This document shows, in pieces, positions 1 through 12,200 of a stretch of DNA of 64,000 nucleotides (within the stretch, counting starts at the first letter, position 1; every line of letters begins with the position of its first letter). The notes beneath the pieces are model-generated. The model was not told the origin of the DNA and searched no databases. It worked only from the letters and a program-made list of their open reading frames with translations. Source of the DNA: Petrosia ficiformis (taxonomy: Eukaryota; Porifera; Demospongiae; Haplosclerida; Petrosiidae); NCBI GenBank assembly GCA_947044365.1, contig OX345644.1:2987737-3051736 (forward strand), written 5' to 3'. The translations under genes and the position numbers were made by a program.

Positions 1-1574
1 TGGTGGACTTTTCTAAGCTGATAATAAAAAACTCAGGAATTGCGGATACTGTGAACTGCATTAGCTTCGGACACAACCAATCACTTAACCCCTTGCGTAT
101 CGTACTGCATAGGGTAATAATACATTATTAATTTTATTATTCATATGGGAGATTTTTCATAACCAGACCAGATGGTACTGTAATATTTTTTATATCTGAT
201 GTGTTTTGTATACTGGAAGCATTTCATGGCCTCATCAGCAAATTTTGAATGTTCTGCCACCATCAAACAATATATGGCAGAGAAATTGAGATGACAAACC
301 GCATCATATGTATGAGGTAGGAGGAAGATTTCTACAATGTCTGCTAACAATGCAGTTCCAATCTTCAATTAAAGTAGACAAACTAAGATTCAGTGGGTGA
401 TTTAAACTGCTGGACTACATTGTTGCTATGACAACAGCAAATTAAATAAAATAAAGGGCCCAATGTTTTGGTAAAAAAAACCATCACGTGCTTACAGAAA
501 TAAAGTGAATGTAAACACAAAGTGATAAATGATAATTGATATAAGATATGAAAAAGGGATTGCTTATCAAGTGTTGGGGAACTTTTCATATAAGATGATT
601 ACATTAATTTGTTTTGTGTACTATACATGATATCTGATGTGTTATGTTAGGGAATTTCTTTAAAATTTATATCACTACCTGCATCATAAAGTGTTATGTA
701 CACTGGTTTATACAAGTAAGCCTCATCATCAGATGATGAATGTTCTGTTATTTCCTTCCATAATTGTGCAAAATTGGTATATTGGTGGCAGATGAGTTGT
801 GTGATATAACAGCAAACTTTTGAAGTCAAGGCAAAGTCCACAATGATTTCATGTGATGTTTTATATGTACTTTAATGTATATACTTCAATACCATATTGA
901 CATTAATATTGTTGTGTTTATTAAAATGTTTACATACACAAAAATGAATGTGTGAAGGATAATAATAAAATTTATGCCAGTGGTGTGGGAAAAATGTTGT
1001 TGATCATGTGATAGTAACATGAACATGAATGACGAATTACATGTCATGGAAGAATAATTTCTTATTTATTTTATATACATTAAGACATAGCATTTGTTAG
1101 TCACACATATCATTAATAATTACATATGTATTGTCTTATACGTAGCCTCAAAATGATACTATAAATATGTTAAATTTTACATTGTAGCAATCATACTAGT
1201 ACTGTAGCTTCACCTTAATGCCATGTCTCATAGTGACCTATATCACACATGTATAATACATTTACAATACATGTATTGTAAATTTTGATGGAGTTTATAT
1301 TAGCATCGAAATGTGAATTCCCTTGTGTCATTAGCTTTTCAACACTTTTTTTTTAATAAAAACAATTTAGTATTAGGTATTCATTAGTGATAATAACTTC
1401 ATATCATATGTGATATCATTTTCAAAAGGGACACTTTTCCACAAATAATTTTGATCAAATACTTATTTTCAATCGGTCACCATTCTGTCATTTTGTACAG
1501 GAAGTCAATGAAATTTGGTATCTAGGAAGAGCTATTATTAGGTTCCTTAGATACAGAATTTCATTGTTTGACAG
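1..1574. other. intergenic, no recognised gene
   Basis: AT-rich sequence. Short minus-strand open frames at 141-368, 383-589 and 647-841 have varied, non-repetitive amino-acid content but no family I recognise; they may be decayed transposon or exon remnants. No signal-peptide exon for the receptor that starts at 2541 could be identified here. Confidence 0.5.
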
Positions 1575-1582
1575 GTCTGTAT

Positions 1583-1848
1583 CACTGGCGTGTTTAAGGG
1601 GGGGGGGGGGCTGGGGGGGGCCCAGGGCCCCCCTGTTGTCAGAGCATTGAATCAGTAGACCCACGAAGATCGTGAACAGCATCATCAATAATAGACCATT
1701 ATGTACGTAACGTACGTCGCAACGTCGACCACACCTCTAATGAATAAATAATAATTCAAAAATTTGCCGCGCACTTCGTGCGCCATTGTTACACCAATAC
1801 AGCTAGGTGCTAGGCCCCCCCTGGTATTCAGGTCTGGACACGCCACTG
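1583..1848. mobile_element. hAT-like MITE with imperfect 8-bp target duplication
   Basis: The ends are inverted: cactggcgtgt on the left and acacgccactg on the right, 10 of 11 positions matching. They are flanked by gtctgtat (1575-1582) and gcctgtat (1849-1856), a 7/8 match consistent with the 8-bp target duplication of hAT elements. G-runs and C-runs lie just inside the ends. There is no coding capacity. Confidence 0.65.
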
Positions 1849-1856
1849 GCCTGTAT

Positions 1857-2496
1857 TAGTACAATTATACAGTGTTCCTTACTGTGATTATACATATAAT
1901 ATAGTTTTTGACATTGTATCATCCTGACCTTGGCTTTATTAAACTACATTGTATTACTTACTATATTAATAGCTATAGTACATGTACATGCATATGCAAT
2001 CTACATGTAACTTTGAGGTCATTATGAGATGTGAACATAATGTGAATTATTTTAACATACACATACATGTACATATGTGTACGTATATCTAATTGCTATT
2101 CAAAGCATAGCTTTACATTAGGTGGGGCAATAATTCAATATATCACATACATTGCAATATTATTCCATTGCAATAATCATATAGCATGATTTTGGTCTGC
2201 CAATATTATCACAATGGTTAAATATTGTCTTACTGCAATTAAAGAATAGTTATAATATATGCAGTTGAAAAATACTACAGCACTTAATCTTGAGCCGCCA
2301 TATACTCTCAAGCCAGGGATCAGAAGTATCATCTTTTTTAAAAAAAAAAGCCTATTTTTATTATCATAGATAGTATCAATGAGTAGTTGCAATATTGCAA
2401 GTCACCTTTAGCCAATAATTGCAAAACTTCATTTTCAATATCACCCAACCATACTTTACGTGCATATAGACATTATACATCCACCTGTTTTTTCAA

Positions 2497-2528
<32 letters not shown>

Positions 2529-2540
2529 ACACACACACAG
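1857..2540. other. AT-rich spacer ending in CA microsatellite at a splice acceptor
   Basis: No gene is seen. At 2498-2540 a (CA)n run leads directly into the acceptor AG of the first visible receptor exon, so the usual pyrimidine tract is replaced by a microsatellite. The open frame that runs through the CA repeat (from 2387) is taken as chance. Confidence 0.6.
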
Positions 2541-5500
2541 TATTCTCTCAGACTCTTCCTGAGTTTACAACACATCCTTCAAGTGAAGCAGTAGAAAAAG
2601 GTACAGATGTTACCTTATCCTGTACTACAGACAATTCAGATGATATTACAATACAATGGATAGTTAACGAGACCTTACTTGATCCACCAAATGGAAGTTA
2701 TTCACTAAATGGAGACTCTTTAGAAATATCTGATTTTAATGAGGCTCTCAATGGTAATTATTCTTGTTTAGCTACCAGTGGTAACTGGACAGTACGTTCT
2801 GTACCTGCTGATGTACGTATGGCATTCCTGGAATCAACTTATGACGGGCTAAAGGGAGACATTACTGTAAAATTAAATGATGTTGCTGTTATTAATTGTA
2901 TTCCTGAATATTCTACTCATTTCAATTCTGAACTAGAACTTACTTGGCTCCTGAAATTGACTGAAAATACTAATGTACCTATAACATCATCACTTAATAA
3001 TCCTCGTACTGGTATAAATGGCAGTCTATACTTGTTAAGTGTAACACAAGAAGAGACGTATATTTGTAGATTGTTAGATTCACAGATTGGTGCCATACAG
3101 TATACAACTGAATTACATATTGGAGGAAGTGTTCAAGCTCCTCCTCTGATACTTCTCTCTTCACCTCAAAATGTATTAATAAATGAAGAAGGAGATGCCA
3201 GATTTGAATGTATTGTCGGAGGAATGTAAGTGAAATCCTTATAATCATGTTCCCACCACAGTTTTTGATACTTTTGAAGCATGTGCTAAATTGGCTCAAC
3301 AATGGTTAGTGTGTGCATCATTGGGAGGAATACATCGTGAGCCAATTAAGAAAGACTTAATACTGTCAGTGACAATGTAATCAGATTAACTGTGCCATAT
3401 GACAGAACTGTGCAGTGCCAAATAAGAAGCTCTTTGGGCCAGTGGTGTGCTATATAAACTTATCAAAAACACTGGTATTCAAGGCTAAACGTGCTTCGTG
3501 GTTTTATAATTTGTAGTTTAGGGTTCACAGTGATAATTTGGGCTTAGGATTAGTTTAGGGTTCAGGGATAGGGTTCTGATGGTGTCATATTGGGTAGTGT
3601 GGGTTAAAGAATTGGGCAGTGCACTTGAATTTTTCTCAAACCAAGCTGAAGTAATTTACTGTAGTAGTCACAATCAGGGATGATGTGGAAACATTGAGCC
3701 AACTGCCGGACATTATGACCTATTTTCCTCACTGTTGTCCTGCTCCCATAACTTTATATACAGTTCAAATTTCAATTTACTGGACATTCACTAGATTTAT
3801 TGGACAATTTCCTGCATGACTGGCTGTTTCCACACCACTACTAAACATTCTATTTAACTAGCACAACTCAAATAATTTATGATGATTTCCATTTATTTAG
3901 CCCCATATCTACAATAACATGGTCCAAACCACCTAATATCACTACTAATGCTGCTGTTGAACAACAAGATGGTTCTGAACTTTTAGTCACTACAGTTGGA
4001 TCTAATGAAGAAGGAGACTATACGTGTGAAGCTGCTGGTATTGGAGATTCATATACTGCTACTCTAACTATAAGAGGTAAGAATGAAAACTACTTACATG
4101 TACACTATGTATATACATGTACACATGTGTTAGGTTTGAGGAATAATTCAATATATCGCATACACTGCAATCAGTGTTTTTGATAAGCTCATATGGTGCA
4201 TCATTGGCCCAAAAAGCAGCACTGCACAGTTCTCTCTTTGGACCAGATGGCACAGTTACTTATGATTATATTGTTACTAACAGCATTAACTGATTAGTTG
4301 GCCCATGATGTATTCCCGATGGTGCACACACTAACCATTGTTGAGCCAATTTGGTCAATGCTTCAAAATGTATCAAAAACTCTGATTGCGGTATCACATG
4401 AGTTTGGTCTGCCAATACTAATCGTAGTTCTCAAGGCTAGGTACCCCAGTGGTTCTATATACATGTAATTTATGAATACACTTAATGATGGATTGCATGG
4501 CTATTTCTTAAATTCATACATGTACATGTATATCTTAAGTCAAGATGAATGTGAATGGCTTTTACTTCCTCAATTTTCTTTTTGCTACATAGTATAATTA
4601 TTTATCTACAAGTGTGTAAGTATATGGTCTTTTAATTCTCTGATAAGCCCTCCTTTCCTCACTTCTTGCCCTCCTCCAAATCTCATTGTCACATATAAAC
4701 CCACCATACCTCACTTTTTACCCTTTTCCCAATCTCATTGTCACATATAGATCCTCCATACCTCACTTTTTACCCTTCTCCCAATCTCATTGTCACATAT
4801 AGATCCTCCATACCTCACTTCTTACCCTCTTCCAAATCTCATTGTAACATATGGTGATGCACTCACACTGAACTGTTCTGCTACTGGTAATGATATCAAA
4901 TGGATGTGGTTTCATAATGGGGAATGGATCTCATCAGAATCTTCAATTATAATCACTAATACAGGTCTGTCAAGCACTGGAGCATACCAGTGTTATGCAA
5001 TGAATCTTGCTGGGATAAACTCCTCTTCCACTCTCATTGAAGTAAAAAGTAAGACTTTAGTACTTGTAATGTGTTAGTAGTTAGTTTTATATATACATGT
5101 GTACATATAATGTAGTTAACATTGTATCATCCTGACCTTGGTATGCGTTCATTTTTGACATCACCATCTCTACATGTTTTTCAAATAAATATTTTGTACA
5201 TGTGTATAGATGGAAGGATGAATTATATACAAGACATTATTATGATGTATGCAGGCACGAGAGAATTAGAAATAAAGGAAAACTGAAAAGTCAGGAATTC
5301 AACTAAGGATTGAACCCAGGCCTAGGACCTTCAGAAGTTCCTGGTTTTAATCCCTAGTCGAATTCCAGTTTTCCTTTGTTTCTAATTCTCTTATGCCTGC
5401 ATATCATAAATATTGTGTATATACGTAGTATGCACTATTGTGTTTTGACTATTAATAATTTATTCATAATATAGATTTCCAAATGTTCTTTAATTTCTGT

Positions 5501-6166
5501 TTAGCCATTCCTCCATCCTTTGTACAAGATGGAATTTTATTCGATCAAGTGGCCTTCCAAGGAAGACAGCTAAATCTATCTTGTAATGCAACAGGTGCTC
5601 CAATGCCCTCCTATAGATGGCTGAGGAATAATGATACTGTCAGTGCAGAGAAAAATAATGTTGATTTCAGTATACCTGGTCTACTCATATTTAATAGTAT
5701 TAATATTGACCATCAAGCTAACTACACTTGTATAGCTGAAGGAAAGATAACAAATGATTTGTTGATTGGAGAGAACAGAAGTACTGCTGAAATAATGGTT
5801 GTTGGTAAGTTGATAACTGAGCTATACACTTTATTCATGATGTACAGTGAATGATTGATTACATGTACATGACAAATCATGTCCTTAGCGTGTTAGCAAA
5901 AAGTGTAGAAACAATTAACAAACAAACACAACAAACAAGCAGCTACAATGGCTTATCAAATTCATAAAACACAGCCACAGAGAGCTTAGAAAATATTAAA
6001 GCAGCCACCTGGCTTAGAAAAATAACAATAACAATCAGCCACAATGGCTTAGAAATGAGCAGCCACAATGCTATTCCTCTCTGCTTTCTATCTACTGATC
6101 CAAATTTACACATGTATTCATTCATCTATTGATCCATTCACTCAATCTCTCTATCCACTTTGTCTA

Positions 6167-6218
<52 letters not shown>

Positions 6219-9200
6219 ATATATATATATATATATATATCTATCCGTCCATCCATCCATCCATTCATTCAAATTCCATTACACCCGCCCGCCCACCTAT
6301 CCATCCATCCATCCATCCACCCATCCATCCATCCATTCACCCACCCGCCCACCTATCCATTCGTCCATCTATCCATCCATCCATCCATCCATCTATCATC
6401 CTATCTCTCTACCTACGTATCTTTAGGACCCACAATTATAACAACACAAAACATTACATCAGTATCTTCTCACATTGGAGAGCCTTTTTATCTAAACTGT
6501 TCAGTAGATCATGATGTAAACAATACATCTGTAGAACTGAGTTGGACTCTCAATGGAACAAAGATTACTAATAATACATTACTAACACAGATAAGTCAGG
6601 TAATAGTTTCTAAAGTCTGTTCACATTCATGATGACCTCAAATATATTTCTTTCATTCACAGACCCACCTCAGTCTGACAATACCCAGTGCAGCTAAATC
6701 TTATACTGGAAATTACCAGTGTGTGGTAAAGACTATATACAATGATAGACCAAATCTACCAGTACCTGTAACAGAATCGACTATTACATCAGTGAAAGTG
6801 ACTGGTATGTGTTTAATATGTGGTAATACTATATATAATGATAGACCAGTACCTGTAATAGAATCAACTATTACATCAAGTGAAAGTGACTGGTATGTGT
6901 TTAATATGTGGTAATACTATATATAATGATAGACCGGTACCTGTAATAGAATCAACTATTACATCAGTAAAAGTGACTGGTATGTGTTTAATAATATGTG
7001 GTATAACTATATATAATGATAGACCAGTACCTGTAACAGAATCAACTATTACATCAGTGAAAGTGACTGGTATGTGTTTAATATGTAGAAGTACTATATA
7101 TAATGATAGACCAAATCTACCAGTACCTGGAATGGAATCAACTATTACATCACTAGTATGTGTTAATATGTGACTAATAAGGAGCTTTGGTGAAAAATAC
7201 ATCATGTAATTTGATCGAAAGCTTACATTTGAATGTTGAATGTTGGATATTTCATATATACATTGTAAGAAGCTAATCAAATTTCTATTCAGGAAGAGCA
7301 ACTACATGATATCTAATTTGGTTTTATCTTACAGTACAAAATTGCCAAATATATGTGTAGTGAGCTTTTAAAGGTAATTAAACATTTGTTCAAACTAAAT
7401 GTCTGTCTATGGTATACATCTATTTCCATTTGGATCACTTGAAAGAGTGAGTTGGATCCTATCAGCTATATATGTTCTTTGATTCTTGAGATAGCAGAAA
7501 GGAATATCATGAATTTCAGTGAATCACACAGAAGGGTGGAGGGTATGATGCCTATAAAAACACACCTAGACAGAACATTGACTGTAGCAAATAATTTTGT
7601 AGGGTAGCATTGCAAGGGTTCTATTGAATTTACTGGTATGTACTAAAGTCTGTTCACATTCACGATGTCCTCAAAATTATGATGTGATAACTTTATATGT
7701 AATATAGTGTATAGTTTAATGTCATAAGGTTAATACATGATTATACTGTAACTTAATAATGAAGCAATGGATTGAATTTTGACATACACAAAAAAGAACA
7801 GGAAGGATAATTATATTAAAATGGTACAGGTAAAAAGATTGTTGGTCTTTCGAAACTAAAGTTATGAGCATTTTTCTGAGGACAAGGTGAATGTGAATGA
7901 CCTTTAGAGATGGGTGATATGAAAATATGAGTTAATGATTATTTTTTGTGCAGATATCATGATAATTATAATCATTGGCTACATACAGTATATGTCAATA
8001 AAATGTACAGCATACAGTAATACAAAATGTAGTAGTTATCTTAGTTCTACTATAGTAATTACTGTCTCACAAGTATGCCAGTTACTTTTAAAAGCACTTT
8101 AGTGTGGAAATGAAACTGCTGAGTAATGACTGTACTATATGGTGACTTTGTATTGACATACATGTATACTGTACATATGTGTAGATTTTATTCAACAATC
8201 AAATGATACCTTAATTTGTTAAGTATGCAGAGTTCAAAAACTGATTTAGATGTGATACTTAAAACCTGAATTAATTAAGGCACAAAAGTCCACAATTTTT
8301 GTGATCACAGTATCAGTATTTAGATAATAAGATTATCACACGAAATTTTAATCACAATTATCACAGTAATCAAAATATTGTCATGATTCCAGTTGTATTG
8401 TAATATGTACATTCCAGTGGCTTAGACACCTAAAAAGTTGGGGGGCTCAAACTTGACATGATATTAACAACTACAATAATTAAATATGTTACACGTGCAT
8501 AAATCAATAACAATACTGCATCATTCAAATTTGAGGGGGAGCTGTGCCCCAGTCTTAAATTAGGGGGGGGGGGGGTGGCTCAAGCCCCTCCTGCCCCCCC
8601 CCCCCCCCCCCCCCCCCCTATGTCTAAGCCACTACATTACATCATTTTAATGATCATTGTTATAATAATTATCTTTCAGATGCTGCAGTTCCACCTGTAG
8701 TGACATTAATAAAGGTAATTAATTCTTCAGTATTAGAAGTTAGTTGGACTTACAAAGGATTTTTTGAAAACCTTAATGAGTACAGGATTGAGACACAAGT
8801 TAGTAGAATATCACACAATATGTCACAATATAGTATACATACATGTATGTATAACATGTACATGTATATCTGTATGCTACACTACAATTTTCGTTGTAAA
8901 AAATACATGTATTACGATCATTCCTCAGTTTCCTAAAACTAAATGTACACTAATTAACTACATAGTACATACATGTGTACATGTACACTAACTAACTACA
9001 TATACACCAACTAACTACATGTACACTAACTAACTATGTACATGTACACTAACTCACTACATGTACACTAACTAACTACATGTACATGTATTTCAGATTT
9101 ACGAAGAAGGCAGAAATAATGAATGGATCATACAAGTCATTCTACAACCACAGTCCATTGAAACTAAAACAATTAAGAATATCACAGGATTATTACCCTA

Positions 9201-12200
9201 TACTCAATACATTGTAAGAGTTATAGCTGTACTAAATAATGGAGAAGAGGTACCCAGCACAATATATGAACCATCAACAACTGAAGAAGCTGGTAAGATG
9301 AATTCAATAGCATTGTTAAATTTAATTATACCTCTTTTGTTTTCAGAACCTTCTGGAGCTCCTTTTAATGTAAATGTAGATAGTATTTCAACTTCTAATT
9401 CTTCACTCTCTATACAATGGACGGTTAGATCCACACACACACACACATGTGTATATACACATTGATGCACATACATGTAGATACATGTACATACATAGTC
9501 AACCATTTTTCACATAAATACATACACGTACATAGTCAGCAATTTTAAAATTGAAACAGAGTGTATATCTATTATTAATATACTTATAGTTTAGTAGTAA
9601 CATGAGTAACTGTGGGCTGGCTCTCCTCAATAAATGTGTAGGGCAGCCTGGCCTTTCCAATAATACACAACAGTGGAATATTAGTATAAAGTGTGATGTA
9701 CATTTTCTACTACAATGTATAGTTAAAAGCTCTCAACTTCCACACTAGGGGGAACTTCCCCCTCCTGCATACATGCACATGCATAGATACAGATAGTACC
9801 AAGTACCATATACCATTGCCCCACCCCCTTAATTCTGTACCTCTTCCTACTCCATTGAAGTACACAATGTATATACCTAACTGTTTATAATATACATCAT
9901 TAACTTTCTTTAGGCACCGAATGTATCAACACGTAATGGTATAATCACTGATTACACTATACGATACTGGACTAATGCTACACGTGATAATACTGTATTA
10001 CAAGTATTAGTTGGTAGTAATAACACCAGATATGTCATAAGTGGACTCCTCTCTGGAACAGAATATAAGATACAAGTAGCAGCACATACTAAAATAGGCA
10101 GGGGACCTTTCACTGAGACTATTAGAGAAACTACCAGTCCAACAAGTAATAAATATGAATTTTGTTTAATATAACTATTATTTTACTATTCTACTGTACG
10201 TACATGTATATGATTACTATTCAATAGTAGTTAACTACATGTATAACTAACTATAACTAAAACCCCTTTAAGTAAGGCATATTATTATGTAAATTAATGA
10301 ATATTAAAGTTTCAGCAACTGATTTAACAAATGTTCAGTGGTTTAGTAGTTAAGAACATCACTAGTCTCGTCCCCAGACTGCCACGCTTTACGGGTGAAA
10401 GACGATCTGGACAGTTGCTTCAATCCTTTGTCCAAGCGTCTAACATCCTTTCTTCTCAAACAGGCGATGGCGAAAATGGTTGGTTAACAATGAACATCGC
10501 ATGTGGTGACACTTGGACCAGAAATTGAAACAACTTGTCCAGACTGTCTTTCACCTGGAGGTCTGGGGATGGACTAGATTATCAGGGTATCCTGAATCAA
10601 ATCTAAGCTGGTTATATAATTTTATTTATATAGTTGGAGGAGTTACTGAAAGCACTTCTGATGCATTCCACGAGAAGATATGGTTCATTTTTATATGTGC
10701 AATAGTTGTTATAGTGATACTGGTAACTCTTACTGCTCTTATAGCTGCATTGAGATGGAGAGCTAAGAGAAAAGGAAAAAAGTATCCTGGTATGTGGATG
10801 GATATATGGATGGATGGATGTATAGATAAATAGATGGATGGATGGATGGATGGATGGATGGATGGATGGATGGATGGATGGATGGATGGATGAATGGATG
10901 GAAGGGTGGGTGGGTGGTTGTTTGGTCTGATGGATGGATGGATGGATGAGTGTATGGATGGATGGACAGATGGATGGATGGATGGATGGATGGATGGATG
11001 GATGGATGGATGGATGGATGTACAGTATGGATGGATGTGGTATATGGATGGGGATGTATGGATGGGGATGGATGGATGGATGGATGGATGGGTAGGTCGA
11101 TGGAACAATGAATGAACATAAGGACACACAGTTGGATGAATAGTTGAACAGATGTTAGATAGATATTAGACAGACAGACAAACATGAGTGAATGCATAGA
11201 ACCAATATGTAGTTGATACATGTCTCCACCTATCTTGTAATTATAGTTCGTAACAGTTTCTATGCTGAAGATATTAGTCTCACTGATGATGTAGTAGCTG
11301 ACTATGATAAAAGAAGAATTGAACAACCACCATTAGGGTAAGATTAATAACACACATCACTAGTAACAGACACTAATGATATACATGTACATGTACATGT
11401 ATTGGCATAATTCCTTTATATAACTATTGTACTTCATTCATCAGGGGTGAAAGTTTGTCGCTTTTTTGCAAAATCTGGCAACAAAAAAGGTCTCTTGGCA
11501 ACAAGAAGGCCTGATTTTGGTACCAAAGTAAATTTGCGTCAGAGGTTTTGTGTAGCCAGCCCCTCCCCTCTAAATGAGGAGGGGAGGGGCTGGTTATGTG
11601 AGACTAAGTTATGCATATGTGAAGACAATCAACTCTTTTCTTGGTAAAAGGTCTTATAGTTCCAGAAGCTTTTTTAATTTCAGTTAGTTTACTGCTATGG
11701 TACATGTACCAGAACTGGTTAATAGTGCCAGGTGATGGCACCATCTCCTTGGTCAGTTGAACAGCCCTGTTCACGTTGATTGATGAGTTATTATAAATTC
11801 ATAATTTTAAATGCGGACATATGCTACTATGGTTTCTATCATCACACACTTGATTGCATTACACAGGTGTATATGAATCCTTATCTACATTTTCATAGTA
11901 ATTTATAATAAGTTCATTAATCTGATCCTCACAACTTTGGTACCTCAAGAGTAATGGCTTCATTATTTTAAAGGTCATTCATGTTCTCTATGACCTCAGA
12001 AGAATTGCATAACTTTAGTTTGGAAGGACCAATAATTTAGATCTTTTTATCTGCATCATTTCCATAATTATAATTATTGTTCCCATTTATTTTTTGTGTA
12101 TATCAAATTTCAATCCATTACTTCATTATTGAGTTACAGTACAATCATGTATTAACCTTATGACATTAAACTATACACTATATTACATATAAATTCATCA

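Noticed and set aside
2387..2540. Apparent N-terminus starting at 2,387 for the receptor
   Set aside because: It runs through a CA microsatellite, is not a signal peptide, and the acceptor at 2,540 gives the phase-1 start seen at other domain borders.
6068..6632. Plus-strand frames rich in SIYLSIYL and HPSIHP
   Set aside because: CTAT and ATCC microsatellites read through into the true Ig6 exon; only 6,427-6,599 is coding.
6880..7301. Repeat protein on either strand ([10 protein letters not shown] units)
   Set aside because: Explained by tandem duplication of the end of exon 6 and its donor; frames are not maintained as a gene.
10612..11326. Long minus-strand frames of HPSIHPSIH repeats (also 34,494-35,090)
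   Set aside because: They are translations of a GGAT microsatellite inside a receptor intron; all frames are open because of the repeat.
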